A stretch of DNA of 64,000 bases from Uloborus plumipes (Eukaryota > Arthropoda > Arachnida > Araneae > Uloboridae): the NCBI GenBank assembly GCA_038373865.1, contig JAXGGA010004660.1, positions 21,900-85,899 of the forward strand. The letters run 5' to 3'. The translations under genes and the position numbers were made by a program. Shown in pieces: positions 42,301 to 52,150 of the stretch. Position 1 is the first letter of the stretch; every line of letters starts with the position of its first letter. The notes beneath the pieces are model-generated. The model saw only the letters and a program-made list of their open reading frames with translations. It had not been told where the DNA came from and did not search any database.

Positions 42301-45300
42301 TACTAAAAAATGTAGCTACTACAGTAGTTTCACTACTTGTAGCGCGTTACTTCCGACCACTGGTCATGACCCACAGGTTGAAAACTCCTGCTATAGAGGA
42401 AGGAGTTAATATTCATTCATAATGCTCATTAAAATGAAAGAAAATTTTGCTTACATGTATCATGTGATCATGCTTCACAAAAATAAAGTAATGGTACTTA
42501 AAAATATCTCTCACCTAACAATAACGGTAAACTATTTAATTTGCTAAAATCTTGAGTTGTTTCGTAATAATGAACTGTGATTAATCTTTTCCTTGAACAA
42601 CCTTTCAATATTAGCTCAAATTATACAGCAATTGTAAGGGTGGGAGGGAATCTAACATTAAAAAAAAAAACCACTCAACATTTGATTTTCCTCAATACAA
42701 CTAAATTATCTGTAGAATCTTGAATAATACCTTTCATCTTTGGAGATCTTTTCAGGAATTTCTAAAAATGGTTTATAAAAAACACTTGTTTCTGGATCTA
42801 CTTGTAAAGCCTCAAGTTGACCATCAACTTTTGACTGCAGAAAAGAAATATTCTCTCTTTAAAAACATTTGCTTGAATGTTATCCATACAAATAACATAT
42901 TATGGATGAAGATAAAATAATTACCATAGAAACTTCATGATGAGTCATTTTTAATTTGATACCTTCTTGCAAGACTTCAATCAGTTCTGTAATCTAAAAT
43001 GAAACAAATTACTAAAGTCCTTAAAAAGCAATCGGTGGGACAGTATACCCAAAATAATTTCCACATCATACACAAGTGCATTAAGAAAGAAAAACAGAAA
43101 GGTAATTTAATGATGCTAATACACAATGAGATGCACACAATTTTGATTTTTATCACTTAGAATGTTTAATATTTTGTATTTATAAAAATAAACTACACTA
43201 ACCCCTCGTTATATCGCGCTTGTTCTGCGACAACAGAAAAAGCGCGATATATCCGAAAACGCGATATAACCGAGGTCGTAAAAAAGTAATGATTCAAGTT
43301 AACGTACAAAGTAATGGCATGCGTTCCTTAAAAATATTAGTTTATAATCATAGTAGGACAATCTTTTTAGTAAAAATAAAAGAAAATTTGCTGATTAACT
43401 GTCCTTTTAAAATAAATACTGTCGTCCCCGCTTAATCGGGTAACGGATAAACGAATACCCCGCTCATACGAATAAAATATGTCAGAACCAACGCCATAGA
43501 TGTAATGTTAAAGATACCCGCTTAATCGAGTACCCCGTTTAATCGAATAATATTTCTTGGAACCGACAGTATTCGTTTAAGCGGGGCCGACTGTAGTAAT
43601 AATAATAGTAATTTTTACTATTTCCATTGCTTTATAGAGGAATACTAAACAAAAGTTGCAGCTTAAACTAATGAAATCAGATGTAGAGAAAACTTACCAG
43701 GTCTAGTCATTGTTAGAAAAAGAAGACAATACTTTCCTCAGAAATAAAACTTTTTTTCTATGATATCAAACGTAAAGAAGCATTTTTAGAAAAAATATGT
43801 ATAACAATCCGGGAGACAAATTAAAAGCGCGATATATTCGAATGAGCGATATAACGAGGCGTGTTGTAACAAGGTGTTACTGTATTAAAATTTAATATTT
43901 TATAAATTCCAATATCTTCTGATATTTTTCATGATGAGGAATTTTTATTTAAAATACAAAGAATGAAAATACATTTTAGGAGATTTTCTAGATTCCAGTG
44001 CATAAAATATGCTTGTAGAGGTGTTAAAAATGCCTGCATTCTTAACTAAATCTTACTTTCCAGCACTGAACTAACTATGATATCAATTATCAAATCTTTA
44101 TTTTACTATTATTAAAATTAAAGTACTTTCATTGACCTATAAAGCACTGAAATTAAGAGTTTATACATTGTTAGCTTATATGCAATGAATACCTGTTGAG
44201 GCAATGATTTGAACCTTGCTAGAATGTTTTGAAAATCTTTGACAGTCTTTTTAGGCATAAGTTTAAGAAGGCGTTCAAATTCCGTATGTACTCCATCCAA
44301 GTTACAAATAGCAAACACATACCTAAAAAGTACAAAAGTACCATAACATACATTTTCATCTGAAGTACAACAATCACACAGTAAAAGTAGAAACTAGTAC
44401 ATATTTAAGTGTCCAACAATAATTGTAAAATCTTATTTTTAGGACTTTTTTAAAAGTTTTTTTTTTTTTTAGTTTTTAAGGAAAAATTTTTAAAACAAGA
44501 GAAATTACTTGTATTTTACAATTTGTAGCAGGGTTAGAAAAAAAAGTTTTTTTTTTTTGGTTTAAACCAGTTTTTTTTTATAATGTAGTCAGGCAATTTT
44601 AAAGCAAAAATAAATCAAATGCAAAACATGGCTAAGAAATATAAGAAAAATACTTTTTAAACTATTTAAAAAACATGCATGTTATGTAAAACTAAATATT
44701 ACATGGCTACATTATCAAATCTTACACATAGCTATGCAACCACAAAAGGCAAAGAAATATGATTACCATTTAAAAAGAAGTTATTTAAAAAAAGCAAGAT
44801 ATGATAATTTCGATGAAAGTTAAAAAAAAAAAAGTTTTACCCTTTAACTTCCATTCCATTTGTATACGCTGTAAGATCATATTGGAAAAGTTCTAAGTTT
44901 TCTTTTGTTTCACTATCAAGGTTTTCTTCTTCGAGAAGACTGAGGGTTTGCTTTGAAAAATCTTTTGCTTTGTCCTAAAAATATAATTTATTCGTGTTTT
45001 TCTTAAATGTGGTGTTTTTATTACTTTTCTACTAGATGATTTGAAATGGACAAAATAACGATATTAGTACACTTTAAAGAAACACTTCAATTTTCTATTA
45101 AAACAAATAACACACTGCTAGGTAAATTTCAAATAGTTTTACAAGAAAACATTCAAGGTGTGATAGATACAAGTTAGCTTTTCATTTCACCTGCTGTCTT
45201 TTGTAATTTGTCGGTATTATAGTAAAAAATATACTAAATAAATTCTCAGTATGAATTATCTTGACATGGAACACTTGGTGTTTTTTTGAAAATTGTAGCC

Positions 45301-48143
45301 AAACATTGTGTCAATGTAATGCTAGTTTTAGAAATGTGTGGTTTCTTTTTTCGCTTTTGCTTTTTTTTTTTGCTCAATCTGTAATGCCTTTAGAAAAAAA
45401 TCATGCGCCTGGTACGACCTGGTAAATGCGCCTGGTAAATTTCATGCGCCTGGTACCACAGTTTATACCTTCTCTTTTCAATGGAAAAGAAATCTGTGGT
45501 TCAACTGTCGTACTACCTGGGTCGAAAGAAAAATTTCTAAAAAACAGCATGGTTCCAAAAGGTTAAGCAAGTAAAAATTAATCTCAAATCGGAAAAATAA
45601 AACATGCAAGCTAATAATTAGGGCGAAAGAAATTATTGAGGAGAAATACAACTGGTTGATTATCTGTAACCCTGTTTTACTTGAGTATGAACAAATAAAA
45701 TTCTTTCTTTAGCTCTTGGGCTTTTCCTGTACGAGGAAGAGTTAAAATACTTCCCTTTTGATTTTTTTTTTTTTTTTTTTGCGACTGATTAATTTTTGCA
45801 CTGACGTACCGATAATAAAAGATTTGAGTAAAACTAGAGATTTTTACAATTGACTTTAATCTAATCGGAGCTTTTATATTTGGCATCATTTGAGAATGGT
45901 TGATGCTGATGCGGAATTTAGGCGTTGAAGTCGTTATTCTAATTCAGACTTTCAGAAAACTTTCTCAAAGGAGAATTTTTTGAAGCTATTGTTCCAATTC
46001 TGACAGAGTTTTAAAGAGAAAAAAAATTTTCGGAACTATTTTCTTTGTAACATTGATTTTTAATGATGTCCTTCTGATAACCAGGAGATTTTAGGAAATG
46101 TTTTTCATTTCCTCTAGGAGAGTTTGGAGGACTATTGTCCTCATTCTAATGGGAACGTTCAGGGACTGTTGTCCTTACTCTGATAGGAATCTTTTAAAAG
46201 ACTTCTGGTCTCACTCAATAAAGAAATTTTTGGGATTAATGTAGAGAGTACTGGGAATTTTGGGGGGATGTTTTTTTCTAATTCTACTGAGGATTTAAAG
46301 TGCATGTTGACATTATTTTTGGAATAGTTTCCTTCATCGTAATGACCCATTTAGGTATATTATTTCAGCCGATTTATTCAGGAGAGAAAAAAAAAGCTTC
46401 ACTGCTCATAAGCCCTGAGGCTGGGATCCTCAAGATAGCTCATGCAACGCTAGGTGCAATCTCTCATCAGAATTGGGATTTTTAGGAAAGTGATTGCTTT
46501 ATTAACGAAGATTTCTTATTCCGATGGGAATTGTTAGGGAATGATGCCAGAGTTTCAGTAGGGATTTTTATTAACTGTTACCATTATTATGTTGGAGGTA
46601 TATTTTTAAAGATTTAAACAAATGTACTTAATAATTTAAAATGTAAAGCAAATAAATTTTCACGTAAGTTTCATTTTTGAATACCACTTTGCATGAATCA
46701 GAATGCATCATACACAATTATAGATGGTCCATTAGCCAAAGAGCACAGAAAGCTGTTTCAGACCACCATAAAATTAAATTCAGTGGAAACAGTGGTGGAT
46801 TACTAACAACTAAGCAACTTCATGTTATTTACATTTTATTTTTTCACTTTTACAGACTTCATGATGGCTTCGAAAAAGAAATTGGGACACAAATAAATGT
46901 GAATATCAGGAAAAAAATCAGAATACTTTTAACATTTTTTTAAGTGTGTAATGCACATACCTACCAATACCCCATATATAATATTAGAAACTATGTTATC
47001 TCCAAATGTCACAAAGAAAGGTACATCATTTTATGTAGTAAGCAAGTTTATGAGTGCATGTTTTCTTTTTTTTTTTTCTGTATAGGAAACATTACGAGAA
47101 AAAAGACTAATGTAAATTGCAGAGCTCCCAGTTAGTCATTTTCAATCTCAAATCGCTAAAAGTTCATTTTTTCAATATTTTTTTTCCACATTAAAAATCT
47201 AAGTTTCATTTTAAATTTTCCCAATCCAGTAACCTTTTCTATTTCCTTCTATTTTTTTTTTTTTTTTCTTTTTTTAATTTCGGGCACAACAGCTACAGTT
47301 TGAAACTATTTCTTAGGTTTAATGAATTCATTCGGCATAGTTTCTTGTTCTAAGCAAAAGCAATTTCAACAAAAAAAAATCAGCTAAAATTTATTTAACG
47401 CAATTACTTTCTGAACAACAGTAATTTTAATGCAAAAATAATTTTTCAGACGATTAAGTGGCAAAATTTGCCGATAGGTAAAGCTGCAAAGTGGGCAATT
47501 ACCAATGTTTTATCAGTGCATCAATAATTTTAATCTTAAAAGGCTTTTTTTTTTTGAAAGAGTATCGGTCCCTTTTTCCCCAGGGACAAACTAAAAATTT
47601 GTTGAAAACAATGAAAAAAGTTGTTAAAAAAAACAAAATCAGGAATATCAGGATAAAAAGCTAAAAATCAGGACAAAATATTTTTTATCAGTAATATCAG
47701 GACAATTATGAAATCTGCATTTTACAGTAATTTTGTGTAATTAAGTATTTAAGTATTTTTTTCTGCAGTATGTACTATCAGTCAAATGTTTTGTTTCGAA
47801 TGAATAATAATTTGTAACATTATGCAGAGTAAAAGAAAAATAAATAAGATACAAATAAAAAATATATGTAGAAAACATAATACACATAAATATATGTAGA
47901 AAAATATTTTATGTTAAAAAGTAATCTTAATGCTTATTGGTCAGTAAAACCAGTTACTTTTTTAAAGACTTCTAATGCTGGAATAAAACATACCAATCTT
48001 TTCTCAAATGATTTCAATGCATAAGATTGCAGTTTATCATCAAATGCATGCTCTCCAATAATCGTAGCAAACTCTGGACTATCCTCTAAACGCCAGTTCC
48101 AAAATTCTTCAAAAAGTTTTTTAGCCTTTTCTTTAACATCCAT
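36307..48143 (-). CDS. DUF885-family protein, N-terminal seven exons (3' part not found)
   Basis: Seven minus-strand exons join in phase into 279 codons: 48143-47994, 44974-44841, 44322-44193, 42993-42925, 42834-42731, 36638-36554, 36471-36307. Each has AG acceptor and GT donor. The ATG at 48143-48141 (MDVKEKAKKLFEEFW) follows an in-frame TAA. The peptide follows DUF885 proteins from their start: PEFATIIGEHAFDDKL, QYDLTAY, ITELIEVLQEGI, DPETSVFYKPF, LPSFKKLQEFL, and then IPDGEEFYEACLEFHL and LHDVGLKEVQRINEQMEK. DUF885 is a large bacterial family of about 550-600 residues with a His-Glu metallopeptidase-like motif in the C-terminal half; that half is absent here. The intron after exon 7 (donor GTTAAT, weak) holds the P-type transposon. 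Function in animals is unknown to me; peptidase activity would be inference. Confidence 0.85.
36855..37025. other. Low-complexity intron sequence, no exon
   Basis: An open minus frame here (IQTTAMRFDSC region) has no acceptor/donor pair in phase with exons five and six, which already join without a gap. Confidence 0.3.
38002..38862. mobile_element. Pogo-like TA-flanked element inside the hAT transposon
   Basis: Ends CAGTCAATTCTCGATAAC (left) and, reversed, CAGTCAATTCGCGATAAC with TA on both sides. Subterminal CTTCGA/TCGAAG words recur. 861 bp, no transposase recognised. Third level of nesting. Confidence 0.88.
38863..39425 (-). pseudogene. hAT transposase C-terminal remnant
   Basis: On the minus strand from about 39425 comes the hAT dimerisation signature (NSEVERG, then one base over FSISRRVLSEDKYLMSERVLN), then after another frame change a coiled-coil tail (LSSLKGSVKKLEEKV, and KDTESIRIAQGML) down to about 38863, where the pogo-like element interrupts it. 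The first break lies in a run of six G. Regions further upstream, up to 40400, give no recognisable core, so most of the enzyme is lost or too decayed. Confidence 0.7.
40726..41437. other. DUF885 intron sequence, nothing recognised
   Basis: AT-rich intron between exons five and six; one stretch (40860-40910) is C- and A-rich. No exon or element ends found. Confidence 0.35.
41438..41587. repeat. 150-bp near-perfect palindrome
   Basis: The arms of about 65 bp (AATTCTGTACCTCAGAACC ... AAAACG) mirror each other around a loop of 14 bases at about 41507-41520, with only a few mismatches and one base gap. It lies in the DUF885 intron; probably a miniature fold-back element. Confidence 0.85.
41878..42362. 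mobile_element. 485-bp hAT MITE with 8-bp duplication
   Basis: Ends CAGTGGTTGGAAAAAC and, reversed, CAGTGGTCGGAAGTAAC; both sides carry GTCATGAC (41870-41877, 42363-42370). Inside, CTACAACTACAACTA-type and GTAGTTACT words recur in opposite orientation in the two halves. Confidence 0.92.
43196..43882. mobile_element. TA-flanked element (CCTCGTTATATCGC ends)
   Basis: Left end CACTAACCCCTCGTTATATC and, reversed from the right end, CAGTAACACC...GCCTCGTTATATCGC; both flanked by TA. The subterminal AAAGCGCGATATAT motif is inverted at the two ends. It holds the nested MITE at 43419. Confidence 0.75.
43419..43593. mobile_element. 175-bp MITE nested in the 43196 element
   Basis: Ends CTGTCGTCCCCGCTTAATC and, reversed, CAGTCGGCCCCGCTTAAAC, with TA on each side; TACCCCG..TAATCGA motifs repeat inside. 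Too short to code. Confidence 0.85.
45455..45536 (+). repeat. Hairpin-forming dispersed repeat, copy 2
   Basis: Matches 25324-25405 in reverse. Here one arm reads GTACCACAGTT instead of GTACGACAGTT, while CAACTGTCGTAC is kept. It is preceded by a short tandem of ATGCGCCTGGTA (45402-45455). Lies in intron 1 of the DUF885 gene. Confidence 0.7.
45930..46590. repeat. Degenerate minisatellite-like region, period about 36-38 bp
   Basis: Phrases of the type GGGACTGTTGTCCTTACTCTGAT followed by AGGAATTTTT recur with heavy decay; the clearest units are near 46115-46195. A shorter related patch occurs near 56500-56570. Lies in intron 1 of the DUF885 gene. Confidence 0.45.
46591..47993. other. DUF885 intron 1 remainder
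   Basis: AT-rich with many T runs; open frames here are short and without paired splice sites. Nothing else recognised. Confidence 0.4.
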
Positions 48144-48404
48144 TCTGGACACTTAAGAAATAACAATTACCTATTAAACCAATGAAATCAATGCATTAGA
48201 CTAAAATAAACAAATATTTTATAAAATGCAACACAACAGGCAAGGAAATGCACAGAATTAAGCTGAAGAAATATAGGGCCATAAGTTTCTTCATAAATAT
48301 GCTCTTTAATGAACAAAGGACATATTTAATAAATAACATATATGAAATTTACCTTTTAAATACTCTAAAATTGTGCAAAAAATCTGTTTTTAACAATTAA
48401 ACTA

Positions 48405-50097
48405 GAGTACAGAACCTTTTATCCGAGAGCCCAAAAAAACGGCAAATTATTGCCGATTTTCCCGCTGTTTTTTAAAACGCGCATTTTCGGCAAATTAATG
48501 ATTTTTTGAAAAAGAAAAGAAGTTTTTTTTTTTTTGAAATACCTAATAAAAAGGAACCGGTTTCTTTATAAGTACCATATTACTCGCACATAGCTTACAA
48601 ATTTTTTACAAAAACAAATTTCAAAGCTGAAGTTTGAGCTAGATAAAGGAAGTTGAATCTTACACGCTTAAGGTACGCTAGTAAATTTAACTTTTTAATA
48701 TTTTATTGTAACTAGAAACTAAAGAAATAAATATTGCCAACTTCCAATTCAATTTTTTTTACTGAATGGCAGTGAATTAAAACCGCATAGAGCGTAAGTG
48801 ACAACACGAAAAGAGCGGGAAACACCAAAACCCAAATTTACTAATTTTCAGGATAATTAACCGTGGAATCTTGAGATTGTGATATACAAGACTGTAAAAA
48901 GGCTGCAAGAACAGAAAAAGAAAATTTCTTGTGCTATTGATACAATGCAAAAGCAACAATTATTAATAACAAGCTAAATAATCGCAAAAACGAAACATTT
49001 ACAAAAAAGGAAAAGGGGGAAAAAAATGCGTTCACAGTAACTAATTTATATTATATACTCCAGACAAAAAATCGCACATTTATGTTCAAAAACTTGGTTC
49101 TTGCCCTTTCTTTAATTCAGGGGTGATTGTGAGTTCATAAAAAAATACCTGAAAGTTTTAAAGAAAAAGTGGGGGGGGGGGGGGGAGGTGGAGTGTTTTA
49201 AAACCAAGGCCCCTATTACTAAGCACACATAGTAATAATTAATTTCCCTTCATAAACTAACACATTTCATATATTCAAATAGTTTTTAGTCAAAATATTG
49301 TACATGCATTTAATTAAATTGTAAATGAGTAATAAAGTTACTTTTGAGCTGGTGATGAGCAATTATCTTCAAAAAAATATTTTAAGGCGAAAGCAAGTCT
49401 AACAGAATTGCTATTTGTTGTGCGAAAGCATTTATAAAGCAATGAAAGTTGCATTTGTTACATTTCATTTATTTGTCTCCTAACTAAGGGGAATAAGCAT
49501 CAAAAGTGAGAAAAATTCGATTCTCATATCGAATGCAAATAAGGTAATTTAGTAAGGTAAAAAAAAACACTTAGAATTTACATCTGAACATTTCTATTTG
49601 ATGAATATTCTTAATAATTATCGGCATAATCATCGAAAATTCGAAAAAGAAAAAAAATCCGGAGGTGGGAAGATAAAAGCATAATTAAAAATATTTTACT
49701 TCCGGTATTTTCGAATATGAAAATACCGGAATCTATCATGAAAATACCGGAAATCCGGTAAAATACCGGAACACAATCACCCCTGTTAATTGTATTTCTT
49801 GGAAAATAAATAATGAAAAGTGTGGCGCTTTTTAAAATTATTTTTTTTTATATGAGGGTTTTATGTCTTATGAATAACGATTCAGCTTTTAAATTATTCT
49901 TTTGCTATATTCCGATATTTATAAGCTTTTCTGAACCATTATCTTCTTAGTTTAAGATGCATTACTATACATTATAGTGATATAGGTTTTATAAACAATT
50001 GGGCAAATGTTGCTTCTTTGCAATCCTGAAAACCGGGAAATTCAGGTATCCGGGATAGCGATGATCCCAAACATCCCGGATAATTGGTTCTCTACTG
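48405..50097. mobile_element. TA-flanked element upstream of the DUF885 start
   Basis: Left end GAGTACAGAACCTTTTATCC aligns with the reversed right end CAGTAGAGAACCAATTATCC; TA stands on both sides (48403-48404, 50098-50099). Pogo-like termini. It is enlarged by the hAT-like insert at 49118-49785. No transposase found. Confidence 0.7.
49118..49785. mobile_element. hAT-like element nested in the 48405 element
   Basis: Exact inverted ends CAGGGGTGATTGTG, with TTAATT on both sides (49112-49117, 49786-49791). The right half carries four copies of AAAATACCGGAA-type sequence, and the left has a run of 14 G near 49172. No coding sequence. Confidence 0.8.
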
Positions 50098-52150
50098 TAG
50101 CACAAATTCAAAAGAGATAATTATGCTGATTTCTACCTATTATACTAAATAAATTTCTTTCTCCAATGTAGAAGAGGACCATGAGCTAAAGTGAAATCCT
50201 TAAAATATTTTCAGTTTGCATCACTATCAGTCAAGCAATATTTATTGATTTTCTTAACCTATTTGCATCATACAGAAAAGTGAAAAATTTGTTCTTATCG
50301 CCTTTTTTTGCCTGAAATTTACTTAAAGAATGAGCATGTGTATAAGTGCTCTGATGACAGTTACGAAGAAAAATGTGCACATATATGAGCTTATGATGCA
50401 AATGGATCGAATATATAGTTGTTTAAAGTCGCAAAAGCCTTAAAAATCCAGGCATATAATAATTTAACATGTTTTAAATTTTAATACACATATTGCAATA
50501 CGGTAGACCCTTGCTTTTTGCGGAGTTTGCTTATGTAGCATTCCACAAAATGCTACATAAATCAAAACTGCCTGAATTGAGACTTAATAATAGTGTTAAA
50601 ATCAGGGTTAGGTTCAATAGACCAAGAAAATACTTTATTCTAGTGATAGATAAACAAGCATTAAATTTAATATGCAATTAATTTCGATAATATGCATGAG
50701 GTGCATTGAGAAAACATGTATAAACATTGCTTTTAAAAACAGCTGATTATTATAGTCTTTTGTCAGTAATTATTATTTTTTCTCTAATTATTTGTGAGAT
50801 ATCAACACATCATACATGATCACTAGTGTAATTTCCCTGACACAATCTTCCTTTGCAAACAAATCAAAAAAGATTGCTTGCCATTGTCAAGGAATGATAC
50901 AAAACTTTCATGAATGCAAGTTTTTGGTGAAATTCAGAAATGCCTGTTTGTCACAAGTAAAATTTTCCTAATATGCTGGGAAGATCGTTCACTTTTCCGT
51001 TCATAAATTATATGTTATATTTTGAAAGCAAACTAACAAAAATTTCGAAATAAGGTACAAAAGAGAAAAACTTGTTTCAACAATCTTATAAAAGTTGAAA
51101 TCTTTACATTTTCTATTTTATAGCGCTTACATTCATGATCATTTCAAAATAAAAACTCAATGATAATTTTTGGAATGTACCATACAAGCATGTCATCATT
51201 CACCTTTGAATTTCTAAACATTTTTGGTTCTGTTGCACTTCAAATGTAATATTAGATTTTATAAATAATGAAACGAATAAAAATTTTAAAAAATCATCTT
51301 CCTCTAGAAAATGTGTACTAACTTAAAATGTTTTATAAAATAAAATTTAAAACAAAAAAGTTAGCAACATGCGATACGCCCATTTTCAATTTAGTTTTTA
51401 TGTCTTTTAAGCTGCTAAGGAAAAGGTTGATAGCTTTAAAAAAAAAAGTTAAAATATTAAAGCGTTTCACCTAATTGAAGAAAAACTTGCACAGCAATGA
51501 GGTTTCAAAAAATCAGTAAGCTCCCAATATTTAGGAATATTTTTATCACAAGGATTGATGATAGTGAAAATAAGGGAATAATACAGGGATAATAAGATAA
51601 TAAGGGTCAAAATACTGGCTTGAAGCTTGATAAGAATAGGTTTCTTTCATGAAAGATAATGGTTGAATTTTAAATGGTAAAATTTCATTGCAAAAAATAT
51701 ATTAGTGTTTTAAATTAAACTTCTGGCGTAATGAGAATTTGGTTTTCAATGTATGTTTCAAATTTACCACTAAATAAGAAAAAAAAGAAATTCAGAAAAT
51801 CATTCAAACCGAAACAATGCTTTTTCACTTCCATTCCATTTTTTAGTAATGCAAAATGCACAATCTCAGTCTCTTTCCAATTTTTTTGTGAAAATATGCA
51901 CATTTTTTGCATCACAAAAGAATTATTGAATTTTTTTATCCTACGCGTAGAGTTTTCTTTTATTAGCGATGAATATTTCAAAGCTTGTGTTCGCTAGGTA
52001 GCTCTACTCGAACACAAGCAAAATGAAAGAATAGAAGCTTACTACTTCTCAACTTCTGAAACACTTGTTTGTTTGTTTTCTCTTCTGGAGCGATGCTTTG
52101 AAGAATTTAACAATTTTAAAAAGTATTTTTTGGCTAACCAGGTGTTGAAA
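50098..52150. other. Intergenic region between DUF885 and NIP7 genes
   Basis: About 2 kb of AT-rich DNA before the NIP7 ATG. The last 150 bases probably hold the NIP7 5' UTR and promoter, but no TATA box is clear. A CGGTAGACCCTTGC motif near 50500 resembles a pogo-like end without a partner. Confidence 0.4.

Noticed and set aside
47934..47993. Extension of the first DUF885 exon beyond 47994
   Set aside because: A GTATGT donor ends the exon at 47994; the next exon joins in phase and follows the family.
50490..50620. Pogo-like end near 50500 (GGTAGACCCTTGC)
   Set aside because: No inverted partner within a few kilobases.
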